The translations under genes and the position numbers were made by a program. This document shows positions 14,970 to 23,901 of a stretch of 32,797 bases of DNA, piece after piece. This stretch comes from Acidisphaera sp. (GTDB lineage: Bacteria > Pseudomonadota > Alphaproteobacteria > Acetobacterales > Acetobacteraceae): contig JAFAYA010000022.1 of the NCBI GenBank assembly GCA_019240635.1, forward strand, positions 1 to 32,797, written 5' to 3'. The notes under the pieces were generated by a model that was not told the origin of the DNA, did no database searches, and saw only the letters and a program-made list of their open reading frames with translations. Every line of letters starts with the position of its first letter. The stretch's first letter is position 1.

Positions 14970-15593
14970 TCAGCCGCTCGCGGACATCGCCGCCGAGATC
15001 GCCTGATCGGCGCCCTGCATGTCGTGCCTGGCGATCGCGTCGAGCGCGTGATGGATCTGCGCGATCATCGGGCTCTCAAGCGGGGTGTTGGCCTGGTCGG
15101 GCGCGGTCGAGCGGTCCAGCGCGCGGGTTTCGGCCATTTCCAGCGCCTGCTGCGCCTCGCCGGTCCGGCGCTGGCCGAGGGCCCGCTTGGCCGCCGCCAG
15201 ATATTGCTGGGGCGAGCCGTTGCCGCCGACCGCCGGCGAAGGCAGGCGCGGCGCGATCGGCGAGCGCGTGTCACCGGCGCTGATGTTGCTCGCCTGGTCG
15301 GAGGTGGGCAGCGAGCTGTTGGTGCCGGGCTCGTTGCCGGGGCGCGCACCGGTGACCGGGTTCATCCCGCCGGCCGGAGCGGCGTTGGCGGCGGGGGCGG
15401 CACCGCCGCGCCGTGGCAGCGCCCGGCCCGACGGCGCGCCGGTCGCGGCGGGCGCGCCAGGAGAGGGCGACGCGGCCGCACCGCCTCCCATCGGGGGCTG
15501 CGCACCCCCGGCGGTGGCTCCGGTCTGAGCAAGGGCCGGGACGGCGACCGCCAGGCCGAACGCGACGGCGGTGCTCAGCAGCGTCTTGCGCAT
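14970..15593 (-). CDS. exported protein, Ala/Gly/Pro-rich with C-terminal helical domain
   Basis: The 207-residue protein has a typical Sec signal peptide (M-R-K-T-L-L-S-T-A-V-A-F-G-L-A-V-A-V-P-A-L-A-Q, cut near residue 23). Residues 24-125 are low complexity, rich in Gly, Ala and Pro. The last 80 residues form a predicted helical domain: Y-L-A-A-A-K-R-A-L-G-Q-R-R-T-G-E-A-Q-Q-A-L, then T-R-A-L-D-R-S, then P-M-I-A-Q-I, with small-residue repeats. Proteins with this tail occur as uncharacterised secreted proteins in proteobacteria; I know no function. ATG at 15593 follows AGGAGA at good spacing. The gene appears monocistronic: a hairpin follows it, and an inverted repeat lies upstream at 15647-15665. 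Confidence 0.8.
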   Translation of the reverse strand: MRKTLLSTAVAFGLAVAVPALAQTGATAGGAQPPMGGGAAASPSPGAPAATGAPSGRALPRRGGAAPAANAAPAGGMNPVTGARPGNEPGTNSSLPTSDQASNISAGDTRSPIAPRLPSPAVGGNGSPQQYLAAAKRALGQRRTGEAQQALEMAETRALDRSTAPDQANTPLESPMIAQIHHALDAIARHDMQGADQAISAAMSASG

Positions 15594-15646
15594 GACTTTG
15601 TCTCCTGTGATCTGGATGGGTTCTGCTGCGATGCGGGCATGACAAA

Positions 15647-15665
15647 GCGCGCACGGAATGCGCGC
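15647..15665. repeat. inverted repeat GCGCGCA-N5-TGCGCGC
   Basis: Perfect 7-base arms separated by CGGAA lie between the pfkB-family stop (15736) and the next gene (start 15593). It could end the kinase transcript or be an operator for the exported protein. No T-tract is present on either strand. Confidence 0.45.
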
Positions 15666-15735
15666 ATATCTGCGTCGGCAACGCGCCCCAGCCCGGGATG
15701 GTTCGGGCCGACGGTTGCTCACATGACCGTGAGGA

Positions 15736-16752
15736 TCAGCCCAGAACCGCCCGCCGCATTGCCCGCAAATCCGCCTGCGGCCGGGCGCCGTAGTGGCCGA
15801 TCACCTCGGCCGCCGCGACGCTGCCGAGCCGGCCGCAGGTGGCCAGGTCCCGCCCGGCGGTGTAGGCGGCGAGGAACCCCGCCGCGTACGCGTCGCCTGC
15901 GCCGGTCGTGTCGAGCACCCTGGCCGGCTCGGCGGCCACCTCCACGGTCTCCGCGCCGCGCAGAATGCGGCTGCCCTGCTCGCTGCGGGTCAGCACGGCC
16001 AGCGCCACGTCGCGTCGGGCCGCGGTGGCGGCGGCGGCGAAGTCGGCGACTTCGTAGAGGCTGCTGATCTCCGCCTCGTTGGCGAACAGCACGTCCACGC
16101 TGCCGAGCAGTTCGCGGAAGGCGGCGCGGTGACGGTCGACGCAGAACGGATCGGAGAGCGAGAGGGCGACCTGCCGCCCGGCGCGGCGGGCGATGCGCGC
16201 GGCGCGCCGGAACGCCGCCTGGGCCGACGGCGGGTCGAACAGGTAGCCCTCGAGATACGTCACCGCGGCCCGGGCGATAAGATCCGCATCGATGTCGGCC
16301 TCGCCGAAGGCGACGGCGGCGCCGAGGTAGACGGCCATGGTGCGCTGGCCGTCCGGCGTGACCAGCACGAGGCAGCGCGCGCTCGGTTCGCCGCCCTGCA
16401 GCGGCGACGACGGGAAGTGGACGCCGGCCGCCTCGATGTCGTGGCGGAACACGGTGCCGAGCACGTCCTCGGCGACCTTGCCGAGATAGGCGACGCGGGC
16501 ACCGAGCCCGGCGGCCCAGGCGCAGGTATTGGCCGCCGAGCCGCCGCTGCTCTCCTGGCCGGGCGGCATGGCGGCGTAGAGCGCCTCCGCGTCCGCCTGC
16601 TCGACGAGGGTCATGGTGCCCTTGAACATGTCGTGGCGGGCGAGGAAGCCCTCCTCCACCGGCGCCACCACGTCGAGCACGGCATTGCCGATGCCCAGTA
16701 TATCGAAGTCCGGCGTGCCGGAACCGGGCGGATCGGGCTGGGGCGCGGGCAT
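15736..16752 (-). CDS. PfkB family carbohydrate/nucleoside kinase (adenosine-kinase-like)
   Basis: The 338-residue protein is a ribokinase-fold kinase that phosphorylates a sugar or nucleoside with ATP. The N-terminal block I-L-G-I-G-N-A-V-L-D-V and S-G-G-S-A-A-N-T (near residue 70) match the adenosine-kinase-like branch. G-K-V-A-E-D-V-L-G follows. The PfkB signature 2, D-T-T-G-A-G-D-A-Y-A-A-G-F, near residue 290 carries the catalytic Asp. ATG at 16752 is preceded by GGAGA. It is divergent from the EI24 gene across 155 bases. Adenosine is the likeliest substrate given the N-terminal motifs, but ribose or another sugar cannot be ruled out. Confidence 0.9.
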   Translation of the reverse strand: MPAPQPDPPGSGTPDFDILGIGNAVLDVVAPVEEGFLARHDMFKGTMTLVEQADAEALYAAMPPGQESSGGSAANTCAWAAGLGARVAYLGKVAEDVLGTVFRHDIEAAGVHFPSSPLQGGEPSARCLVLVTPDGQRTMAVYLGAAVAFGEADIDADLIARAAVTYLEGYLFDPPSAQAAFRRAARIARRAGRQVALSLSDPFCVDRHRAAFRELLGSVDVLFANEAEISSLYEVADFAAAATAARRDVALAVLTRSEQGSRILRGAETVEVAAEPARVLDTTGAGDAYAAGFLAAYTAGRDLATCGRLGSVAAAEVIGHYGARPQADLRAMRRAVLG

Positions 16753-16907
16753 GGCGGCGGTCTCCGGAGACGGCCCCGCCTAACACCGGCCGGCGGGACC
16801 GGCAATCGCCCGCGCATGGCGGGCACGCCATCGCCGCCCGGTGGACCCTCGACAAACCGGACGCCCGACCAGCACATGCCCTCCGCCATGACGACGACGG
16901 CAACCCC

Positions 16908-17624
16908 GTGAGAACCCTGGCGAGCCCGATGCTGCGCGCGCTCGCGCAGCTCGACGATCCGGCGTTCCTGGGCGTCGTGGCGCGCAGCCTGCTGTGGTCG
17001 GCGCTATGCTTCGCGGCACTGCTGGCCGGGAGCCTCTGGTGGTTGCACCGGCTGCTGGCGCAAGCCGGCTGGTGGGCCTGGGCGGCGGGGTTGCTGGGCG
17101 GGCTCGGCGCGGCGCTGCTGGCGTTCCTGCTGTTCCTGCCGGTCGCGGCGATGATCGGCACCTTCTACGTCGAGCGGATCGCCGCGGCGGTGGAGCGGCG
17201 CTTCTACCCCGGCCTGCCGCCGGCACGCGGCGCGCCGGTGGCGGCCCAGCTGCGCGACGCGCTTGCGGTCGGCGGGCGCGTGCTCGGGCTGACGCTCCTG
17301 GCCCTGTTGCTCGCGCTGGTGCTGCCGGGCATCGGCGCGGTGCTGGGCTGGGCGGTTTCCGGGTACGCGATCGGACGCGGCCTGTTCGGCGCGGTGGCGC
17401 TGCGCCGGTTCGGGCGGGCGGAGGCGGCGCGGCTGGCGCGGCAGCGGCGCGCCGCCATCCTGGTGCAGGGCGGGGTGCTGGCGCTCGCCGGCTTCGTGCC
17501 GGCGCTGAACCTGCTGATCCCGGTGCTCGGCACGGCGGCGATGGTGCACGTGCTGAATATCGGAGCGGGGAAAATTTCGTCGAACCGATGGCGCCCCGTT
17601 GTTCAGGCTCCGCCCGCATGTTAG
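16908..17624 (+). CDS. EI24 domain-containing membrane protein (CysZ-like)
   Basis: The 238-residue protein has about four or five strongly hydrophobic segments with the EI24/CysZ layout (PF07264): the N-terminal A-L-A-Q-L-D-D-P-A-F, a loop F-Y-V-E-R-I-A-A-A-V-E-R-R-F-Y-P, and a C-terminal F-V-P-A-L-N-L-L-I-P-V-L-G-T-A-A-M-V-H. CysZ moves sulfate, but many alphaproteobacterial EI24 proteins have no known cargo. The frame can open at GTG 16908 or at ATG 16929 (M-L-R-A-L-A-Q-L); the second fits the family start better, and neither has a strong ribosome-binding site. It is 39 bases upstream of the bactofilin gene and probably in one operon with it. Confidence 0.8.
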   Translation: MRTLASPMLRALAQLDDPAFLGVVARSLLWSALCFAALLAGSLWWLHRLLAQAGWWAWAAGLLGGLGAALLAFLLFLPVAAMIGTFYVERIAAAVERRFYPGLPPARGAPVAAQLRDALAVGGRVLGLTLLALLLALVLPGIGAVLGWAVSGYAIGRGLFGAVALRRFGRAEAARLARQRRAAILVQGGVLALAGFVPALNLLIPVLGTAAMVHVLNIGAGKISSNRWRPVVQAPPAC

Positions 17625-17663
17625 GCCGGTCGGCACGACCTGAGTTCCCGAGACGGAGTGCCC

Positions 17664-18404
17664 GTGTTCAAGCGCCGCAAGCCAGACGAGTCGCCGGCGG
17701 CCGATGCCGCCACCGACCCGCATGACATTGATCCGCACGCATTTCCGACCGGCCCGGCTCAGGGCGCCAGCCCACCCTCCCCCGCTCCGGCCGTTGCTCG
17801 GCCGGCGGTTCCCGTCGCGCCGCCCAGGCCGGCCGATTCCGGCCTCGGCGTTCCGCCCTATCGTCCCGCCCCACCGAAGGAGGCCCAAACCATGGGTCGA
17901 GCGCCGTTCGCCGCCCCGCCTGCTGCTCCCCCCAGCCCCGTCGCGGTCACGCCGCCCGGCGCCGTCCGCCCGGTCCCTGGACCGGGGTCCGGAATGGGAC
18001 CCGGATTGGGGCGAGGGCCGATGCGCGACTCGATGGAGCGGCGCACCCTCGTGGTCGGCCGCGGCATCAGCCTGCAAGGAACCGTGCAGGACGCCGAGCG
18101 CCTGGTCGTCGAGGGCACGGTCGAAGCCAGCATGATCCACGCCAGCGAGCTGTCGATCTCGCCGGGCGGCGTATTCAAGGGTGAGGTCGAGGTGGAGGAC
18201 GCCGAGGTGGCCGGCACCATCGACGGCACCCTTACCGCGCGCGGCAGCCTGAACGTGCGCGCCAGCGGGCGCGTGCTCGGGACCGCGCGCTGCCGCCGGT
18301 TGCAGGTGGAGGATGGCGGCCAGATCACCGGGCGCATCGAGATGCTCAACGAGCCGCAGCGGGCCGAGGCCGGGCAGCGCACCACGGCGGAGTCGGCCGC
18401 CTAG
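17664..18404 (+). CDS. bactofilin family protein
   Basis: The 246-residue protein has a central bactofilin beta-helix (PF04519) from about residue 120 to 220: R-T-L-V-V-G-R-G-I-S-L-Q-G, then V-V-E-G-T-V-E-A, I-S-P-G-G-V-F-K-G-E-V-E-V and A-E-V-A-G-T-I-D-G. These form the repeated turns of the right-handed beta-solenoid. Bactofilins polymerise without nucleotide and position cell-wall or stalk enzymes. The long N-terminal tail is Pro/Ala-rich and disordered, and begins with the basic F-K-R-R-K that often binds the membrane. GTG at 17664 has ACGGAG six bases upstream. Another GTG at 17658 is in frame but too close to it. Position behind the EI24 gene suggests co-transcription. Confidence 0.92.
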   Translation: MFKRRKPDESPAADAATDPHDIDPHAFPTGPAQGASPPSPAPAVARPAVPVAPPRPADSGLGVPPYRPAPPKEAQTMGRAPFAAPPAAPPSPVAVTPPGAVRPVPGPGSGMGPGLGRGPMRDSMERRTLVVGRGISLQGTVQDAERLVVEGTVEASMIHASELSISPGGVFKGEVEVEDAEVAGTIDGTLTARGSLNVRASGRVLGTARCRRLQVEDGGQITGRIEMLNEPQRAEAGQRTTAESAA

Positions 18405-18464
18405 AGCGTGGACGCCGAGCGGCGGCATCGCCGGAAGGGTGAATAGCGCTCCGAACCAAAAACG

Positions 18465-18480
18465 CCGGATCGCGATCCGG
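18465..18480. terminator. perfect 16-base palindrome with T-tract on the minus strand
   Basis: CCGGATCGCGATCCGG lies in the 175-base gap after the bactofilin gene. On the plus strand it is preceded by ACCAAAAACG, so on the minus strand the stem is followed by CGTTTTTGG. It would stop leftward transcription, yet no leftward gene is close. It may be a protein-binding site instead. Confidence 0.4.
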
Positions 18481-18524
18481 TCCACCTGACTGGGACGCGG
18501 TCCGGCGACCGTCGCGAGGACGAT

Positions 18525-18544
18525 CCCGGGCGCGGGCGCCCGGG
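18525..18544. repeat. GC hairpin before the acyltransferase gene
   Basis: Arms CCCGGGCG (18525-18532) and CGCCCGGG (18537-18544) with a CGGG loop lie 35 bases upstream of the acyltransferase-3 start. No T-tract follows. Its role is unknown. Confidence 0.4.
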
Positions 18545-18579
18545 CGCCCGAATGCAAGCGGGCGACGTTCGGACGGGCC

Positions 18580-19806
18580 ATGGGAGCGATGATGCACATC
18601 GCCGCGCCGAGCCGCACGCTTCGCGAGGACGACGCGCCCGGGACGCCGCTCACCGTCCCGCAGGCGCAGAAGCGCCGGCGCCTGTCCTACGTCGACTCGC
18701 TGCGCGGCATCGCCGTGCTCGCCGTGTTCCTCACCCATTCGACCGAAGTGTTCCGCCAGGTCACGCCGCGCGGCCTGTGGATCGACCATCTCTGCTTTCA
18801 GCTGAATCTCGGCCGCGTCGGCGTCGTCACGTTCTTCGCGATCAGCGGATTCCTGATTCCCTCCAGCCTGCATGGGCGCCGCCTGCTCGGCACTGCCCGC
18901 TTCCTGATCAGCCGGTTCTTTCGGCTCTACCCGGCGTTCGCGCTCTCCGTGCTGCCGTCCGCGGCGACGTATGTCTGGATCAGCCACGCCCCGCTGACGC
19001 AGGCGGACGTGCTCTACAACTTCACCATGGCGCCGCAGCTGTTCGGCGCCGAGATGGCGAACAACGGCTACTGGACGCTCGCCGTCGAGCTGTTCTTCTA
19101 CGGTCTCTGCGCGTTCCTGTTCGCCGGCGGCGTGCTGGAGAACGGCTTCGTGCTGGCGTGCGTGTGCCTGCTCTGCTTCGGCGTCTTCTACACCTCGCAG
19201 GGCGCACTGATGGGCGGGCTGCTGAACCCGTCGCTCAGCGAGGCGGCGTTCTTCTTTTACTTGCACGTCGCCTGCATCTTCTGGGGCGCGCTCTGCCGGC
19301 GGCTTTGGGACGGGCGGCGGCTCGAGCCGCTGGCAGCGGTCATGTTCGGCGTTTTCAGTGCGTTCTGGCTGCTCTACATGCCGCTCTACGGTGCGAAGCC
19401 GCTGCTGCTCGGCCCGCCCGACCCGACCGTGGACGAGCGGCTGGTGGCGGGATACGCGATCGGCCTGTGGATCTTCGTCGCCGGCATCACGCTGTTGCGG
19501 ATCGAGCTGCGCCTGCTCTCCTGGATCGGCAAGATCAGCTATTCGCTCTATCTGCTGCACCAGGCGGTCGTGCTGGTGCTGTACCGGCAGACGACGCGGC
19601 ACTCGCATCTGCGCGGCTGGCACCTCGGCATCTACGTGCTGCTCTCGCTGGCGGCGAGCATCGCCGTGGCGGCCGCCTGCTACTACACCGTCGAGGCGCC
19701 GTGCATCGCGCTCGGGCGCCGGCTGATCCGCCGGCTGGAGGCGTGGGTGGGAGCGCGTTCCCTGCCGGCGCCGGCGCAGGCGGCACGCGAGCCGGCGGCG
19801 GAATAG
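18580..19806 (+). CDS. acyltransferase 3 family membrane protein (OafA/YrhL type)
   Basis: The 408-residue protein has about ten membrane helices and the acyltransferase-3 (PF01757) marks: Y-V-D-S-L-R-G-I-A-V-L-A-V-F-L-T-H-S near residue 38 with its conserved Arg and His, F-F-A-I-S-G-F-L-I, R-F-F-R-L-Y-P-A-F, and W-T-L-A-V-E-L-F-F-Y with the usual Glu. It ends with S-Y-S-L-Y-L-L-H-Q. Such proteins acetylate or acylate sugars of lipopolysaccharide, exopolysaccharide or peptidoglycan at the inner membrane. Three clustered ATGs are possible starts (18580, 18589, 18592); GGGAGC before the third gives it the best spacing. Four bases separate its stop from the convergent dppF stop. The acceptor is unknown. 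Confidence 0.9.
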   Translation: MGAMMHIAAPSRTLREDDAPGTPLTVPQAQKRRRLSYVDSLRGIAVLAVFLTHSTEVFRQVTPRGLWIDHLCFQLNLGRVGVVTFFAISGFLIPSSLHGRRLLGTARFLISRFFRLYPAFALSVLPSAATYVWISHAPLTQADVLYNFTMAPQLFGAEMANNGYWTLAVELFFYGLCAFLFAGGVLENGFVLACVCLLCFGVFYTSQGALMGGLLNPSLSEAAFFFYLHVACIFWGALCRRLWDGRRLEPLAAVMFGVFSAFWLLYMPLYGAKPLLLGPPDPTVDERLVAGYAIGLWIFVAGITLLRIELRLLSWIGKISYSLYLLHQAVVLVLYRQTTRHSHLRGWHLGIYVLLSLAASIAVAAACYYTVEAPCIALGRRLIRRLEAWVGARSLPAPAQAAREPAAE

Positions 19807-19810
19807 CCGG

Positions 19811-20802
19811 CTACGCCACGCTCTCGGCGGCGCTCGCGGCCACGCGCTCGGCGTGATGGCAGGCGACGTCCCGGCCATCGACGGCGCGCAGTTCCGGCCG
19901 GATCTGGCCGCAGACCGCGGTCGCGAAAGGGCAGCGGGTCTCGAAGGCGCAGGCCGCGGGCGGGTTCAGCGGCGACGGAAGCTCGCCGCGCACGACGACC
20001 GCTGCGTGCAGGTGGCGCCGATCGACCGAGGGGGTCGCCGCCAGCAGGATACGGGTGTAGGGATGGCGCGGCCGCGCGAAGATTGCTTCCTTCGGCCCGT
20101 GCTCGACGGGGCGGCCGAGATACATCACCAGCACGTCGCGCGCGATGTGGCGGACGACCGAGAGGTCGTGGCTGATGAAGAGATAGGCGACGCGGAACTC
20201 GTCCTGAAGATCCATCAGCAGGTTGAGCACCTGCGCCTGGATCGACACGTCGAGCGCGGAGACCGGCTCGTCGGCGATCAGCACGCGCGGGTTCAGCATC
20301 AGCGCGCGGGCGATGGCGATGCGCTGCCGCTGGCCGCCGGAGAACATGTGGGGATATCGCCCGACATGCTCGGGCCGCAGCCCGACCTTGGCCATCATGG
20401 CGCGGACGGCGGCCTCGCGCGCGCGGCGGTCGCCGCGGCGATTGATGGCCAGCGGTTCGGCCAAGGTGGCGCCCAGCGTCTTTCGCGGATTGAGTGAGCC
20501 GTAGGGATTCTGGAACACCATCTGCACGGCGAGCCGCAACGCCCGGCGCTGCGCGCCGTTCGCCCCCGCCGTCGGCTTGCCGTCGATCCACAGCTCGCCC
20601 GCACTCGGCGGCTCGAGCAGGGTGGCGACGCGGGCGAGCGTCGATTTGCCGCAGCCGGACTCGCCGACCACCGCCAGGGTCTCGCCGGCGCGCAAGGTGA
20701 AGGAGACGCCGTCCACCGCCTTCACCACGCCTTTGCGGCCGAACGCGCCGCCGACCGCGTAGTGCCGGCGCACGTCGCGCGCCTCCATCACGATTGCGCC
20801 GC

Positions 20803-20806
<4 letters not shown>
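19811..20806 (-). CDS. dppF: dipeptide ABC transporter ATP-binding protein DppF
   Basis: The 331-residue ATPase is the second nucleotide-binding subunit of the peptide importer. Walker A is G-E-S-G-C-G-K-S-T (48-56). The Q-loop lies in F-Q-N-P-Y-G-S-L-N-P, the signature is F-S-G-G-Q-R-Q-R, and Walker B is V-L-I-A-D-E-P-V-S-A-L-D. The oligopeptide C-terminal extension has C-A-F-E-T-R-C-P-F-A-T-A-V-C; related proteins use this cysteine cluster to hold an iron-sulfur cluster. Its ATG overlaps the dppD stop (ATGA, 20803-20806). It is the last gene of the leftward dppABCDF operon. Confidence 0.95.
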
Positions 20807-21810
<1,004 letters not shown>

Positions 21811-21811
21811 A

Positions 21812-21934
21812 GGAAGGCCAGGGGCGCTGCCCCTGGACCCCGCTGGGGCAATGCCCCAGGCCCCATTACTTCAAGTGAAGGATTGCAAAGGCTCTGCCTT
21901 TGCCGGGGTCCAGGGGCGGAGCCCCTGGCCTTCC
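21812..21934. repeat. 123-base compound inverted repeat (MITE/REP-like) between dppC and dppD
   Basis: Outer arms GGAAGGCCAGGGGC (21812-21825) and GCCCCTGGCCTTCC (21921-21934) are perfect reverse complements. So are inner arms GCCCCTGGACCCCG (21829-21842) and CGGGGTCCAGGGGC (21904-21917). Each arm pair also folds on itself: CCAGGGGC-GCT-GCCCCTGG (21818-21836) and CCAGGGGC-GGA-GCCCCTGG (21910-21928). Between them lie CTGGGGC-AAT-GCCCCAG (21843-21859), CTTCA-AG-TGAAG (21869-21880) and GCAAAGGC-TCT-GCCTTTGC (21885-21903). It encodes no protein and would be transcribed within the dpp mRNA. Related sequences are at 12261-12285 and 31622-31671. Confidence 0.85.
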
Positions 21935-21955
21935 CTTGGCTTTTGCAAGCGCGCA

Positions 21956-22867
21956 CTAGCGCTTCAGCTTGGGATCGAGCGCATCGCGCAGCCCGTCGCC
22001 GAACAGGTTGAAGGCCAGCACCGTGACAAGGATGGAGAGGCCGGGAAAGGCCAGCACCCACCAGGCGCGCTGGTAGAATTGCAGCGCGCCCGCGAGCATG
22101 GTGCCCCACTCCGGCGTCGGCGGCTGCGCACCGAGGCCGAGGAAGCCCAGCGCCGCGGCATCCAGTATGGCGCCGGAGAAGCCGAGGCTCGCCTGCACGA
22201 TCAGTGGTGCGGTGCAGTTCGGCAGCACGGTGTCGAACATCAGCCGCAACGGGCCGGCGCCGGCACAGCGCGCCGCGGTGACGTATTCCCGCGCGAGCTC
22301 GGAGAGGGCGGCGGCGCGTACCAGGCGCGTGTAGTTTGGCAGCGTCACCACGGCGACCGCCAGCATGGCGTTGAACAGGCTGGGGCCGAGCACCGCGACC
22401 ACGACGATCGCCAGCAGCAGGCTCGGGAACACCAGGACGATGTCCATCAGCCGCATGATGGCGATGTCGATCGTGCCGCCGGCGAAGGCGGCCGACAGCC
22501 CCAGCACCGTGCCGGCGGCGAGCGAGAGGGTCACCACCACCAGCCCGATCAGCAGCGACAGCCGGGCGCCGTACAGCAGGCGCGAAAGGATGTCGCGGCC
22601 GACATCGTCGGTGCCGAGCGGGAAGTCCATACTGCCGCCGTGCTGCCAGACCGGCGGTGTGAGGAAGTGGTCGCGGAACTGCTCGATCGGCGAATGCGGC
22701 GCGATCAAGTCGGCCAGCGCCGCGGTGGCGATGATGACCAGCATGATGGCCAGTCCCAGCACAGCGCCGCGATTGACGGCGAACGCGCGCCAGAACAGTT
22801 TTGCGCTGCCCGGCATCGGCGCCGCCGGCGCCGGCGCGATCGCCGCGACGGTATCCAGCGTCGCCAT
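21956..22867 (-). CDS. dppC: dipeptide ABC transporter permease DppC
   Basis: The 303-residue permease has an N-terminal membrane helix after a short Pro/Ala-rich tail, then F-P-L-G-T-D-D-V-G-R-D-I-L-S-R-L-L-Y-G-A-R, the hallmark of DppC/OppC. Five more helices follow, along with the EAA-loop region E-Y-V-T-A-A-R-C-A-G-A-G. The C-terminus contains P-E-W-G-T-M-L and F-N-L-F-G-D-G-L-R-D-A-L-D-P. Its ATG shares one base with the dppB stop (TGATG), so it is coupled to dppB. Downstream, 145 bases separate it from dppD, unlike the tight overlaps elsewhere in the operon. Confidence 0.95.
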   Translation of the reverse strand: MATLDTVAAIAPAPAAPMPGSAKLFWRAFAVNRGAVLGLAIMLVIIATAALADLIAPHSPIEQFRDHFLTPPVWQHGGSMDFPLGTDDVGRDILSRLLYGARLSLLIGLVVVTLSLAAGTVLGLSAAFAGGTIDIAIMRLMDIVLVFPSLLLAIVVVAVLGPSLFNAMLAVAVVTLPNYTRLVRAAALSELAREYVTAARCAGAGPLRLMFDTVLPNCTAPLIVQASLGFSGAILDAAALGFLGLGAQPPTPEWGTMLAGALQFYQRAWWVLAFPGLSILVTVLAFNLFGDGLRDALDPKLKR

Positions 22868-23871
22868 CAGCGGCGGATCCGCGGATTGAGCACGCCGTAC
22901 AGCAGATCGACGCCGAGATTGACCAGCATGACGAGAACCGCGACCAGCAACACGCCGCCCTGCACCACCGGGTAGTCGCGCCGCTGGATTGCCTCGATCA
23001 GCCAATGGCCGACGCCGGGCCACGAAAAGATCGTCTCGGTCAGGATGGCGCCGCCCAGCAGCGCCCCGGTCTGCAGCCCGATGACCGTGACCACGGGGAT
23101 CAGGGCGTTGCGCAACGCGTGGATGAACACCACCCGCCCACGGCTCAGCCCCTTGGCGCGCGCGGTCCGGATGTAGTCCTCGTTCAGCACCTCCAGCATG
23201 GCCGAGCGGGTCATGCGCGCGACCGTCGCCAGCGGCACGGTGCCGAGCACGATGGCCGGCAGGATCAGGTGGCTCACCGCCGAGCGGAACGCGCCGGCGT
23301 CGTCGGAGAACAGGCTGTCGACCAGCATGAAGCCGGTGACCGGCTGGACAAAGAATTCGTCGCTGATCCGACCGGAGACCGGCGTCCAGCCCAGGGCGAC
23401 GGAGAACACCAGGATCATCATCAGCCCCCACCAGAAGATCGGCATGGAGGCGCCGGTGACCGAAGCACCCATCAGCGTGTAGTCATAGACGGTGCCGCGA
23501 CGCGACGCCGCCAGCACGCCGAGCGGCAGGCCGACCAGGATGGCGAGGGCGATGGCGCAGACCGACAGCTCGACGGTCGCCGGAAACAACGTGATGAACT
23601 CGCGCCACACCGGCTCCTCGGTGACGACGGAGCGGCCGAGATCACCGCTCGCCACCTGGCCCTCGTAGCGGACGAACTGCCGCCACAGCGGCTGGTCGAG
23701 GCCCATTTCGTGGCGCAGCAGGGCGAGCCGCTCCGGCGCGATGCCACGCTCGCCGGTGCGCGCGAGCACCGGATCCCCGGGCACCAGGTGGATCAGCAGG
23801 AAGCTCAGGAAGGTCACCCCGATGAAGGTCGGGATGATCAGGCTGACCCGGCGCAGCAGGAAGCGCAGCAC
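22867..23871 (-). CDS. dppB: dipeptide ABC transporter permease DppB
   Basis: The 334-residue permease starts with M-L-R-F-L-L-R-R and a first helix ending in H-L-V-P-G-D-P-V, the DppB/OppB pattern. It continues with G-D-L-G-R-S, the periplasmic loop, and T-A-R-A-K-G-L-S as EAA loop, then S-W-P-G-V-G-H-W-L and a final helix ending in N-P-R-I-R-R. The start is GTG at 23871, 30 bases after the dppA stop. It forms the membrane channel together with DppC. Confidence 0.95.
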   Translation of the reverse strand: MLRFLLRRVSLIIPTFIGVTFLSFLLIHLVPGDPVLARTGERGIAPERLALLRHEMGLDQPLWRQFVRYEGQVASGDLGRSVVTEEPVWREFITLFPATVELSVCAIALAILVGLPLGVLAASRRGTVYDYTLMGASVTGASMPIFWWGLMMILVFSVALGWTPVSGRISDEFFVQPVTGFMLVDSLFSDDAGAFRSAVSHLILPAIVLGTVPLATVARMTRSAMLEVLNEDYIRTARAKGLSRGRVVFIHALRNALIPVVTVIGLQTGALLGGAILTETIFSWPGVGHWLIEAIQRRDYPVVQGGVLLVAVLVMLVNLGVDLLYGVLNPRIRR

Positions 23872-23901
23872 CGAAGCGGCGCTTCCTGCCGGCGCGGCGG
23901 G

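Noticed and set aside
12959-15283. A 774-codon open frame antisense to typA.
   Set aside because: Composition is typical of an antisense frame of a GC-rich gene, and typA on the other strand is unmistakable.
21956-23431. A single long open frame covering dppC and part of dppB (491 codons).
   Set aside because: The upstream part is out of frame with the clear DppB sequence. DppC begins at ATG 22867, which overlaps the dppB stop.
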